Source: CALDTK01 sp041744755
Lineage (GTDB): Bacteria > Bacteroidota > Bacteroidia > Chitinophagales > Saprospiraceae
NCBI GenBank assembly: GCA_041744755.1
Contig: JBGTKC010000048.1
Coordinates: forward strand, 1-27,905
Length of the DNA stretch: 27,905 nt
Reading direction: 5' to 3'
The position numbers and the translations under genes were made by a program. Within the stretch, counting starts at the first letter, position 1. Each line of letters starts with the position of its first letter. This document shows, piece after piece, positions 7,338 to 14,848 of the stretch. The notes beneath the pieces were generated by a model. It had not been told where the DNA came from and ran no database searches. It worked only from the letters and a program-made list of their open reading frames with translations.

Positions 7338-8333
7338 CTAATACTTTCGATCTCCTAGGCGCGCTAGCATGTCGCGCAATTGGTCCCGAGCCTCCGGGCG
7401 CACATCTAACGCGTCCACCTCCGCGAGGGCCGCGTCCGTAAGGCTGTCGATCTCACCGCGGAGATCCGCCTCGACGCCGAGTCTCGAGAACGTGGCCAGC
7501 ACCTCTGGGACGAGTGGCTCGCGCGTCTCGGGACGGAGGCCGTAGATGCCTATGAGCGTCTCGCGGGTGTGGGCGTCGGCGAGCTGGAGTGCGCGCAGGA
7601 AAGGAGCGGACTGTTTGCCGCGGCGCACGTCCCCGTAGTCCATCTTGCCGGTCACCTCGCGGGTGCTGAAGGTATCGAGGACGTCGTCGAGGATCTGGAA
7701 GGCACGTCCGGCGAGGTCTCCGGCGCGGGCGAGCCGGTCCACGTTCGCCTGTGGGAGTCCGGCGATGATCGCCCCCATCTCCAGGGATGCCGTTATGAGG
7801 ACGCCGGTCTTTCCTGCGATCATCTCTAAGTAGTGTGGGTAGCTGTAGGCCCCACCCCCGCCGGCTTCCATATCCATGTCGCGCTGCTGACCTTCGCAGA
7901 GGCGGGCGGCCATATCGCCGAAGGTCGAGAGGAGCGCCAGGGCCATCGGGCCGTCGTAGTGCTGGAGCAGGTACGCGTAGCTGCGGATCAACATCGCGTC
8001 CCCGGCGAGGATGGCGGTCGGCTCCCCGAACGCAACGTGGACGCTCGGCCGTCCGCGCCGCATGTCGGCGGCGTCCATGATGTCGTCGTGTAGCAGGGTA
8101 AAGTTGTGGAAGAGCTCAACCGCGTAGGCCGCGGGGAGCGCTGCAACTGGCCGGTCGCCCCCGAGGGCATGGGCCTGGAGGAGCAACATCGGGCGGACGT
8201 ACTTCCCGCGGGCCGCCATCGCGTAGCGGATCGGGTCGTACAAGGTGGCGGGCTGGGCGTCGATCGTCTGCGCGTCGGCGAAGGCGCGAAAGGCCTCCGC
8301 GAGCGCGGTGGTCGACGGGGTGAGCTCGGGCAT
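7338..8333 (-). CDS. Polyprenyl (farnesyl/geranylgeranyl) diphosphate synthase
   Basis: The protein has 331 residues, normal for short-chain trans-prenyltransferases. The first Asp-rich motif DDIMD is at 83-87 and the second (ILDDVLD) at 214-220, both Mg-diphosphate binding. GKYVRPML near residue 43 binds isopentenyl diphosphate. The first motif lacks the two-residue insertion of typical bacterial FPP synthases and has Phe at the fifth position before it (FTLLHDDIMD). This suggests a C15-C20 product, but chain length cannot be read with certainty. The product feeds quinone, carotenoid or undecaprenyl synthesis. The ATG at 8333 follows TATCCTTG, a near -7 element only 8 nt upstream. The gene is divergent from the response regulator at 8425. 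Confidence 0.93.
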   Translation of the reverse strand: MPELTPSTTALAEAFRAFADAQTIDAQPATLYDPIRYAMAARGKYVRPMLLLQAHALGGDRPVAALPAAYAVELFHNFTLLHDDIMDAADMRRGRPSVHVAFGEPTAILAGDAMLIRSYAYLLQHYDGPMALALLSTFGDMAARLCEGQQRDMDMEAGGGGAYSYPHYLEMIAGKTGVLITASLEMGAIIAGLPQANVDRLARAGDLAGRAFQILDDVLDTFSTREVTGKMDYGDVRRGKQSAPFLRALQLADAHTRETLIGIYGLRPETREPLVPEVLATFSRLGVEADLRGEIDSLTDAALAEVDALDVRPEARDQLRDMLARLGDRKY

Positions 8334-8408
8334 GCGGCAAGGATACTGCGGCGCCTGCGGATAGCCCAGCGTCTGGCCAGGCCGTTACCCGATTTCTGGT
8401 ACACGCTT

Positions 8409-8425
8409 TGATACCTCTAGTATCA
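8409..8425 (+). promoter_or_regulatory. Inverted repeat touching the response-regulator start codon
   Basis: TGATAC-CTCTA-GTATCA is a perfect 6-bp inverted repeat with a 5-nt loop, and its last base is the A of the ATG at 8425. It could be an operator or an RNA hairpin limiting initiation. Nothing else supports either role. Confidence 0.3.
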
Positions 8426-8886
8426 TGGTAGTTACCCGTCGCCCCGTCAACATCCTCCTCGTCGAAGACAATCCGGGGGATGTCCGCCTCACGCAGGAGG
8501 CGTTCCGCGAGGGCAACATCCCCGTCGACCTCGACGTGGCGCGCGACGGCGTGGAGGCGATCGCCTACCTACGCGGCGAGGCGCCCTTTACCGAAGCTAA
8601 GACCCCCGACCTCATCCTGCTGGACCTCAACCTGCCGAAACGCGACGGTCGCGAGGTGCTGCTCGAAATCAAGACCGACCCGCTGCTAAAACGCATCCCG
8701 GTCGTAGTGCTCACCACTTCCAACGCGGAGGCCGACATTCTGAAAAGCTACAACCTGCACGTCAACTGCTACATCAATAAGCCCGTAGACTTCGACCGCT
8801 TCTTCGATATCGTGCAGAAGATAGAGGACTTCTGGTTGATGACGGCGGTGCTGCCGAGTATGGTGTCACACGGAGCGATGGCCTAG
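8425..8886 (+). CDS. Single-domain response regulator (CheY/Rcp1-like)
   Basis: The protein has 153 residues and consists of one receiver domain with a short C-terminal tail. The acidic pocket is E14-D15 (LLVEDNPGD), the phosphoacceptor D67 in LILLDLNLPKRDG, the switch Thr T97 in VVVLTTSN, and K119 in CYINKPVD. The long alpha-loop PFTEAKTPD and the C-terminal FWL are typical of Rcp1-type regulators, which in many bacteria serve phytochrome-like or hybrid histidine kinases. No output domain and no adjacent kinase are present, so it probably signals by protein-protein contact as an orphan. The ATG at 8425 lies within an inverted repeat. It is followed 72 bp later by ypdA on the same strand. Confidence 0.93.
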   Translation: MVVTRRPVNILLVEDNPGDVRLTQEAFREGNIPVDLDVARDGVEAIAYLRGEAPFTEAKTPDLILLDLNLPKRDGREVLLEIKTDPLLKRIPVVVLTTSNAEADILKSYNLHVNCYINKPVDFDRFFDIVQKIEDFWLMTAVLPSMVSHGAMA

Positions 8887-8958
8887 CAACAGCGCTACCG
8901 CGCGCACCCAGCGCCTGCCCCACCCAACCGTCGCGGCCGCCCGTCGTTTAGTGTTCGT

Positions 8959-9987
8959 ATGGAGCAGGAAACGAGCTTGATCGACATCGTCATCGTCGGG
9001 GCGGGACCGTCCGGGATCGCCGTGGCGATCGCCGCCCAGGACGCGGGCCTCTCGCACCTCATCATCGAGCGCGGCCCGCTGGCCAACAGCCTCTACCACT
9101 TCCCGGTCAACATGACTTTCTTCAGTACTTCCGAGAAGCTGGAGGTCGGCGACGTGCCTTTCATAAGCCATGCCGACAAGCCCTCGCGCACCGAGGCCCT
9201 CGAGTACTACCGGCGCCTCGTGCAGAGCAAGCGACTCGACATCGCCACCTATACCGACGTAAAGCAGGTTTTGCCGAATGGCGACCACTACCTCGTCACC
9301 ACCTCCGCGGCAACCTACCGCGCTAAGAACGTCGTCCTCGCTACCGGCTATTACGCCGTGCCGCGGATGCTTAATGTCCCCGGCGAGGACCTGCCGAAGG
9401 TGCGTCACTACTACGACGACCCACACCTCTACATCGGGCAGCGTGTCCTCGTGATTGGCGCGGCGAACAGCGCCTGCGACGTGGCCCTCGAGACCTGGAT
9501 GAAGGGCGCGACCGTGACCATGGCCATTCGCAGCGACCGTATCTACGATAGGGTCAAGTACTGGATCAAGCCCAACATCGAGAACCGCATTGCCGAGGGC
9601 TCGATCAACGCCTACTTCAACACGACCGTGCGAGAGATTCTGCCGGGTGAAGTCGTGCTCGACACGCCGGGCGGCGAGGTCCGCGTCCCGAATGACTTCG
9701 TGCTCGCGATGACGGGCTACCAGCCGGACTTCGCGTTTCTAGCCGACAGTGGCGTACGCTTCGGCGATGATGAGATGCGCAAGCCGGGTTTCGATCCGGA
9801 GACCTACGCCGTGGATGGGCAACCCGGATTATACATCGCTGGCGTGATCCAGGCGGGCCTCGCGACGAGCAAGCTCTTCATCGAGAACACGCGCCACCAC
9901 GGCAAGGCCATCATCGGGGATATCCTCGCACGGCACGCTCCTCAGGCCACGCCGGCGCGAGTGGGCGAATTGGCCACAGCCGGTTAG
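8959..9987 (+). CDS. ypdA: YpdA-type FAD/NADPH disulfide reductase (putative bacillithiol disulfide reductase)
   Basis: The protein has 342 residues. The FAD-binding Rossmann motif is VIVGAGPSG (11-19), and the NADPH site is VLVIGAANSACDVA (163-176). The YpdA signature NSLYHFPVNMTFFSTSE follows the first Rossmann unit. The thioredoxin-reductase CxxC pair is missing, as in YpdA/Bdr, where a single Cys works with NADPH to reduce bacillithiol disulfide. Bacillithiol occurs in some Bacteroidota; whether it does here cannot be seen from the window. The gene is monocistronic or follows the response regulator. Its last 77 nt overlap the end of the convergent BatE-like gene. The final residues after IIGDILARHA look non-conserved. 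Confidence 0.9.
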   Translation: MEQETSLIDIVIVGAGPSGIAVAIAAQDAGLSHLIIERGPLANSLYHFPVNMTFFSTSEKLEVGDVPFISHADKPSRTEALEYYRRLVQSKRLDIATYTDVKQVLPNGDHYLVTTSAATYRAKNVVLATGYYAVPRMLNVPGEDLPKVRHYYDDPHLYIGQRVLVIGAANSACDVALETWMKGATVTMAIRSDRIYDRVKYWIKPNIENRIAEGSINAYFNTTVREILPGEVVLDTPGGEVRVPNDFVLAMTGYQPDFAFLADSGVRFGDDEMRKPGFDPETYAVDGQPGLYIAGVIQAGLATSKLFIENTRHHGKAIIGDILARHAPQATPARVGELATAG

Positions 9988-10747
9988 TGGGTAACCAACC
10001 CGATTCGCCTGTCGGCAAAACGACCTCCGTGTAGCCAGACAAGGTTTCGCCAGCGCTCACGACTGCCCCAGCGGGTATTGAGCGTTGATCGGGGGCGCTG
10101 TGCGAAGGCGCGGATTTGAGTTGCGCGGTATCCGGGGTCACGCGTTGCGCAAATACGACTACCGCTTCCGAACCTGCGACGAGGTCGTTTTGCCGGGAGG
10201 CGACCCAGAGGCAGAGGGTGCCGAACGCGAGGCTCAAAGAAAGCGCAGGCCAGGGCGCCGAGAAGGGTCGGTCGCGGCGGTACATGAGCTGGCGCACGAG
10301 GAGCACGGCGAGTAGTGCGAGACTAAGTAGGGCGAGTAGAGACGGGAGGTTAGGGAAGGGCAGACGGCTGGTGCGGGCGGCCAGACCGTCGACGCCGTCG
10401 AGGGGCAGAGGGACCAAATCCGAAGGAAGGTTGGCGTAGGTGCGCCGCTTCAGTTGATCGAGGGTCGAGGTGCCCCCCAGGAGTTCGGCACTTCGTATCG
10501 CCCAGGTGGCGCTCGGGAGGTCGTCGGTGGCGAGGCTCGCTTCCGCAAAACCTTGGTAAGCCGCCGCGCTGGGAGCGTACGAGAGAAGGGACCGAAGATT
10601 CTCTTTGGCCGAGGTGGCGTCGCCTGAGTCGAGCGCCTCGACCGCGGTGTCATACGCGTCGGGCAAGAGCACGTTTGCCGTAAGGCCCCCGAACATCACG
10701 GCGCTGCTTACGACGGCTAGTGTCCTTCGCCTCCAGTATCCTCGCAT
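9911..10747 (-). CDS. BatE-like membrane protein with TPR and SH3 domains
   Basis: The protein has 278 residues from the ATG at 10747; a GTG one codon earlier (10750) is also possible. The stop of the upstream OstA-like gene and this ATG share a base (TGATG), so translation is probably coupled. Residues about 10-27 form an N-terminal membrane anchor. Residues 30-95 resemble TPR helices (YDTAVEALDSGDATSAKENL). Two further membrane segments follow at about 130-147 and 163-183, and about 215-265 resembles an SH3 fold (VVSAGETLSGYTEVVLPTG then SGWLPTNRLWPI). This order matches BatE of the Bacteroidota Bat (aerotolerance) operon, but no batA-D gene is nearby. The 3' end overlaps ypdA by 77 bp tail-to-tail. 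The family call is inference from architecture. Confidence 0.7.
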   Translation of the reverse strand: MRGYWRRRTLAVVSSAVMFGGLTANVLLPDAYDTAVEALDSGDATSAKENLRSLLSYAPSAAAYQGFAEASLATDDLPSATWAIRSAELLGGTSTLDQLKRRTYANLPSDLVPLPLDGVDGLAARTSRLPFPNLPSLLALLSLALLAVLLVRQLMYRRDRPFSAPWPALSLSLAFGTLCLWVASRQNDLVAGSEAVVVFAQRVTPDTAQLKSAPSHSAPDQRSIPAGAVVSAGETLSGYTEVVLPTGESGWLPTNRLWPIRPLAPAWPEERAVRGYPR

Positions 10748-12957
10748 CACTGTAAATCGTCTTTTGAGGTAGGTCGTCGCTCGATCTCCCAGCGAAAATC
10801 CTCGAGCAGGAGGCCCTCGCCACCTACTGCTGGGATAGGTTCGAGCGCACCCTCGGGCTGATCGTAGAAAAAGATATCCTGCAACTTGCCGGTCTCGAAC
10901 TCGAGTCGCATCCGGGAGGCGCGGACGTGGTTCATACCGATGTAGGAGTCGTCGTCCTCGTCCTGGATGTAGAATACCGATTCGGCGTTGCCGCGCACCA
11001 CCATTTCATCGATCGTCCCTGCCACGAAATCCACGTCCACTTGTCGACCCTTGACTTGATTATAAAAGATTTCGTCGGCGCTATTGACGATCATCGACTT
11101 CGAGCGCAGGAGGACGCGGTCAACGGTCTCGTTGCGGAGGCGGATCGTGATGGTGTCGGCGACGAACTGGCTCGTGTCCGACCACACGAGCGGGTCGCGG
11201 TAGAGCGTAAACGCCGAGTCGATGCTATTGAAGGCGAGCGAGTCGCACACGGCCTGGAGGTCGAGCTTGTAGATGCGGACGTTGTGGTATGCCAGAATCA
11301 GTCGCACGCTATCCGGCAGCTGCGGTGTCCGCGTGGAGTCCTCACCGACGAGGAAGCCCTCGGCGGTGGCGGTGGTGTCCATGAGGATTGGGGCGAGCGG
11401 CTGGCGGTCGATGCGGTTGTCGACCTGGACGAGGGCGGCGCTGTCGAGGGCGGCGCGCAGGAGGCTATCCGCTGGGGGATCAGGTAAAAGCGAGGGCGGC
11501 GCAGGGGGCGAACCATCGGCTGCGAGGTCTGCCGTGGCGACACCTCGTAAGATAGCGAGTGTCGCCGCCAGCTCATCGCGGGACTGATCAGGAACCGACT
11601 CCCGTGACGCCGCGACGCGGTCTGCCGCTTCGACGCCGTTACCAGTTTTGGCGAAAGCCGATCCTTCGATCGCAGTGCTATCGCGCGAAACGTAAGCAGG
11701 AGTGATCGCAGTCACCGTGTCGAGCACGTATGCCTTGCGGAAACTCAGCAGCGTATCCGCCGCGATGTATATGGAGTCGGTCTCGACTATGGTGCTGAAG
11801 ATCGGCCGTCCGCCGAAGGCCTTGACGTACTCTCCGTCGCGCCGGTAGACGATGTCGTCGGCGACGATGGCCCGGTGTGCGGCGGTGTCGCGCCAGCGCA
11901 CTCGGCCGTGGACGAAGGCCAGCCCGAGGGTGTCGTTAAAGGAGACCGAGTCAGCGCTCAGCAGGTAGGGCGGCTCGCTGATGTTGACGCGGCCGGTGCT
12001 CGTGAAGGTTTGCGTGAGGCCGTCGTAGTTGATGCGTTCACCCTGCACACGCTGAGTTCCGTCGACGAAGGTGGCGTCGCCGAGGAGCTGCGTCCGGTTG
12101 GTGCGCTCATTGTAGCGAATCGTATCCCCGACCGCGCGCCGGGTCTCGTCCGCGAAGCGCGCGTTGCCGATCAAGCGAAATTCGTCCGTGTAGCCGTTGT
12201 AGTAGATGAGGTCGGCCTGCGCGCGCTGTGTCCCGCGCGCCACCTGCGCGTTGCGGCGGAACTCGCCCACGCTGTCGACCATGTCGTAGTAGCCGTCCTC
12301 GCAGTAGACGCGCGAATCGGCGGTCGCGATGACGGTCGGTCCTTCGAAGTACACGATCCGCGCCTCGGTGTTGAAGCTGAGGGTATCGCTGATGAGGCTG
12401 AACTGCTCTGCGACCACGAAGACGGAGTCCCGAAAGTTGGCGAGGTGCCGATTAACATCGTACGAGCCACGCATGCTCGAGAGCTGCGCCTGGCCGTCGG
12501 TAAGCTTGGCCCGCGAGCGATAACGCGCTTCCTTGGTGGCGAGGTCGTAGCGGAGGCTGTCGGTGAATAGCTTCTGGACGCCGTTGACGAGCACGACCTT
12601 GCCGTACAGGAAGGCCAGCTGTTGGTCGACGTAATACCGCATGGAGTCGGCGAATAGCTGGAGGGTATCGTTTTGCAGCAGCACGACATTGCCCTTCGCC
12701 CGCACGAAGTCGTTGTCGCGGATGACGGCCTCGTCGCAGAAGATGTACATCTCGCCCTGCTTAAGCTCCACCTCGCCGGAAAGCTTTTGGTAGGTGACTT
12801 TCCCCTCCACGATCCGCTCGTAGACCTCGGCAAAGTCGATCTGTACGGGCTTGCCGCGCGCGCTATCCCGCGGGGTCACGGGTGCCGTCTGGGCGCTCGC
12901 CTGATGCGCGCCAGCGGCCAGGGTGGCCAGAACTAAAGCGATGAGGAGGCGGGGCAT
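10747..12957 (-). CDS. OstA/LptA-like LPS-assembly organic-solvent-tolerance protein
   Basis: The protein has 736 residues from the ATG at 12957, which is chosen over the ATG at 12984 because it starts a clean signal peptide (MPRLLIALVLATLAAGA, cut near SAQ). About 30-400 and about 555-720 contain many repeats of the OstA pattern (GxVxLxxNDTxLxADSxxY, e.g. GNVVLLQNDTLQLFADSMRY), which build the beta-jellyroll of LptA/LptD-N proteins. Such periplasmic proteins bridge lipopolysaccharide to the outer-membrane translocon. Bacteroidota carry this long OstA_2-type form. A less conserved, Pro/Asp-rich linker (about 425-540) separates the blocks. The linker includes AFAKT (434-438), an exact 15-mer copy. 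It is first in a two-gene unit with the BatE-like protein. Confidence 0.88.
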   Translation of the reverse strand: MPRLLIALVLATLAAGAHQASAQTAPVTPRDSARGKPVQIDFAEVYERIVEGKVTYQKLSGEVELKQGEMYIFCDEAVIRDNDFVRAKGNVVLLQNDTLQLFADSMRYYVDQQLAFLYGKVVLVNGVQKLFTDSLRYDLATKEARYRSRAKLTDGQAQLSSMRGSYDVNRHLANFRDSVFVVAEQFSLISDTLSFNTEARIVYFEGPTVIATADSRVYCEDGYYDMVDSVGEFRRNAQVARGTQRAQADLIYYNGYTDEFRLIGNARFADETRRAVGDTIRYNERTNRTQLLGDATFVDGTQRVQGERINYDGLTQTFTSTGRVNISEPPYLLSADSVSFNDTLGLAFVHGRVRWRDTAAHRAIVADDIVYRRDGEYVKAFGGRPIFSTIVETDSIYIAADTLLSFRKAYVLDTVTAITPAYVSRDSTAIEGSAFAKTGNGVEAADRVAASRESVPDQSRDELAATLAILRGVATADLAADGSPPAPPSLLPDPPADSLLRAALDSAALVQVDNRIDRQPLAPILMDTTATAEGFLVGEDSTRTPQLPDSVRLILAYHNVRIYKLDLQAVCDSLAFNSIDSAFTLYRDPLVWSDTSQFVADTITIRLRNETVDRVLLRSKSMIVNSADEIFYNQVKGRQVDVDFVAGTIDEMVVRGNAESVFYIQDEDDDSYIGMNHVRASRMRLEFETGKLQDIFFYDQPEGALEPIPAVGGEGLLLEDFRWEIERRPTSKDDLQ
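11645..11659 (+). repeat. 15-mer copy, exact (OstA-like linker)
   Basis: GTTTTGGCGAAAGCC on plus. The gene is on minus, so the sense strand reads AFAKT in the poorly conserved linker between OstA blocks. Confidence 0.95.
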
Positions 12958-13011
12958 AGGCGGCGGGGCCAGGTCGGGGGGCAAAGGTGCACAATGGGCT
13001 GTCGCGACCCC

Positions 13012-13019
13012 TACCTTCG
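13012..13019 (+). promoter_or_regulatory. Possible -7 element TACCTTCG of the DUF4293 gene
   Basis: TACCTTCG is one base from TAnnTTTG and lies 23 nt before the ATG at 13042, giving a leader of about 16 nt. No -33 element is obvious in the GC-rich upstream DNA shared with the divergent OstA-like gene. Confidence 0.33.
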
Positions 13020-13041
13020 CCGCCCCAATCAGAGATCGACC

Positions 13042-13479
13042 ATGTTACAACGCGTCCAAAGCATATATCTGCTGCTAGCGAGCGGCAGCTTTTTCGGCAC
13101 CTTCCTCACGCCCTTCGCCAGTTCGGAGGTGGCCGTCCCGGCGACAGTCCTCGCCGACCAGGAGTTTAGTGCAGTGGACAGCATCGGGATGATCGTGTTG
13201 TTTGCCCTGGCTGGGTTAGCGGCGGTAGCGGCGATCTTCCTCTACGCGAATCGCAAGCTCCAGATTCAAATCAGCTGGGCGGCGATGTCGGCGGGCTTGC
13301 TCGCCTACGGCGCTGGAGTGCTGGCCTTCATGCAGGACGGCGATGCGATCGGCAACGTCGCGGTCGACGGTTCAGTCGGGGCGCTCTTCCCGCTGTTAGG
13401 GGCGATTATGTCGGTGCTGGCCGTTAGGCACATCCGAAAGGACGAGAAGCTCGTCCGGAGTGCGGATCGTTTACGGTAG
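13042..13479 (+). CDS. DUF4293 family four-TM membrane protein
   Basis: The protein has 145 residues from the ATG at 13042. An in-frame ATG at 12994 is rejected because the family starts at MLQRVQSIYLLLA. That opening (M[IL]QR[IV]Q[ST][IV][YW]LLLA) is the hallmark of DUF4293, a family found mainly in Bacteroidota. There are four hydrophobic segments at about 8-26, 45-67, 75-95 and 108-126, with a charged C-terminal tail (RHIRKDEKLVRSADRLR). The function is unknown; it sits in the inner membrane. The divergent neighbour is the OstA-like gene, and a 15-mer copy lies 3 bp past the stop. Confidence 0.85.
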   Translation: MLQRVQSIYLLLASGSFFGTFLTPFASSEVAVPATVLADQEFSAVDSIGMIVLFALAGLAAVAAIFLYANRKLQIQISWAAMSAGLLAYGAGVLAFMQDGDAIGNVAVDGSVGALFPLLGAIMSVLAVRHIRKDEKLVRSADRLR

Positions 13480-13481
13480 GC

Positions 13482-13496
13482 GGCTTTCGCCAAAAC
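13482..13496 (-). repeat. 15-mer copy, exact (intergenic, between convergent genes)
   Basis: GTTTTGGCGAAAGCC on minus, 3 bp after the DUF4293 stop and 56 bp before the convergent exbD stop. It is outside coding sequence, so protein constraint cannot explain its conservation. Confidence 0.95.
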
Positions 13497-13551
13497 CCGA
13501 CGCGGGTTCGTCACAAGCCTGATATGTGGAGCGGGCCTGCGGACATCCGAA

Positions 13552-14094
13552 CTACTGTCCAAACCCCGTCGGCTCGGACTCGGAGATCACGAGCGGAATA
13601 CGACTGCGGATGTCGCTCTGCTCACGGTCGCTCAGTTGGTCGTACGGCCTCGCGAACTCACTTCGTGCCACGGTGTCCCAAAGTCCACGGTAGGCGGCGC
13701 GCAATTCGTTGCAGACCGATACGTACGTCGCGTAGGTGGTACCGCGGTCATTTTTAAGGGAGATGATCGCGTTGTCGGGGCTGAGCGACATGGCCGGGTC
13801 CTGCGTCAGGTTGGCGATAAACCGCTTGGCCTCCTCTCGGAGGTCCTCGATGCGGAACGCTCGGTCACGTACCATGAGTTCGTTATCCTTATTGACGAGG
13901 ACGGTGAAGAGGTTCCGTGGATGGAGGATGACGGGGACCGCCTCGTCCGGCGTCCACGGCGGGAGCCGCACCAGGACCCCTTGGTCTTCCACGATCTCGG
14001 TGGTGACGAGGAAGAAGATGAGCAAGAGGAAGGCGATATCGGCCATCGAGCTGGCGTTAATCTCGGGCGCGATGAGTCGGGAGGGGCGGGGCAT
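13552..14094 (-). CDS. ExbD/TolR-type biopolymer transport protein (paralogue copy)
   Basis: The protein has 180 residues. One N-terminal membrane helix (about 18-32) carries the proton-path Asp D19 in SSMADIAFLLL, followed by a periplasmic domain. Residues 9-47 are identical to those of the ExbD at 14849-15391, and SPxNAIISLKNDRGTxY is shared later, so the two are recent or strongly constrained duplicates. ExbD works with ExbB to convert proton-motive force into movement of a partner such as TonB or a gliding component. This copy lies beyond a strong hairpin terminator, separated from the exbB cluster by 259 bp, so it probably has its own promoter. I found no clear -7 element. Confidence 0.88.
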   Translation of the reverse strand: MPRPSRLIAPEINASSMADIAFLLLIFFLVTTEIVEDQGVLVRLPPWTPDEAVPVILHPRNLFTVLVNKDNELMVRDRAFRIEDLREEAKRFIANLTQDPAMSLSPDNAIISLKNDRGTTYATYVSVCNELRAAYRGLWDTVARSEFARPYDQLSDREQSDIRSRIPLVISESEPTGFGQ

Positions 14095-14282
14095 TGGACA
14101 GAGTTTTGCATGAACGAACTCGGGTCATCTGCCGAAGGCACGGCGTGGACCCGGACGCTCGCGGGGCCTCCGTCGTTCAGATCGGACCAAGCTCCGCGCT
14201 ACCTACGCCCTCGGAGTGGTGGGCGCCCTTCAACAGATGTTGGCGCCTCACGTCTTGGCGTTTGGTTACTCCCAAAATGACG

Positions 14283-14316
14283 AGCGGCCTCCCCGACAGG
14301 TGTCGAGGAGGCCGCT
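14283..14316 (-). terminator. Long hairpin terminator between exbD genes
   Basis: AGCGGCCTCC (14283-14292) pairs perfectly with GGAGGCCGCT (14307-14316). An inner CGACA/TGTCG pair extends the stem past one C-A mismatch to a GG loop. On the minus strand it lies 38 nt after the exbD stop at 14354 and is followed by CGTCATTTTGGG, a short T-run. It most likely ends the exbB-exbD transcript. Confidence 0.62.
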
Positions 14317-14353
14317 GCAAGCCTACTGGCGGGCGGGGGGTGCGAGCTATGTA

Positions 14354-14830
14354 CTAGAGGTCATCGCTGCGGCGCTTCGTCGAGTAGTTGACGCGGAGCT
14401 GATTCTGCTTGCGCAGTTGCGTCTTCACGTCGGTCACGATTCCCATGGTTACGTCGCCGTCCACCCGCAGCGACGTAGTCACCTTGTTGTGCTGGTTCTC
14501 CGGAATGCCGTTGAGGAACTCCGCGATGAAGAGGGGGATGTCGGTCTCCTTCTTGATTTTGTCACCCAACTGAATCTGCGGCGCGGTACCGTAGAGTGCC
14601 TCGTACTGCGGCGAAGGCTTCCCGATGTAGATGTAGTTGACCAAGGTCTTCTCCTCGAGCTTTGTGAGCTCGGTAGCGGAGGGCGTATTGACGCGGACCT
14701 TGAGATCCGACTGCCGCAGCACCGTCACCACCATGAAGAAGAACAGCAGCATGAAGATGATGTCCGGAAGAGACGCCGTCGAGATGGCTGGCATGGGCTT
14801 CTTGCCCTTGTACTTTGAGAATTTGGACAT
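14354..14830 (-). CDS. ExbD/TolR-type biopolymer transport protein (divergent)
   Basis: The protein has 158 residues. The cytoplasmic stub is rich in Lys (MSKFSKYKGKKPMP). The single membrane helix (about 22-40) has D23 in SLPDIIFMLLFFF, the ExbD proton-conducting position, and a periplasmic domain follows. It is clearly different from the two 180-residue ExbD proteins, so the cluster encodes two ExbD types, as is usual in Bacteroidota exbB-exbD-exbD groups. It lies 18 bp after the preceding exbD on the same strand and is followed by a long hairpin terminator. Confidence 0.92.
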   Translation of the reverse strand: MSKFSKYKGKKPMPAISTASLPDIIFMLLFFFMVVTVLRQSDLKVRVNTPSATELTKLEEKTLVNYIYIGKPSPQYEALYGTAPQIQLGDKIKKETDIPLFIAEFLNGIPENQHNKVTTSLRVDGDVTMGIVTDVKTQLRKQNQLRVNYSTKRRSDDL

Positions 14831-14848
14831 GGCGGTGGTGTTTGAAGG

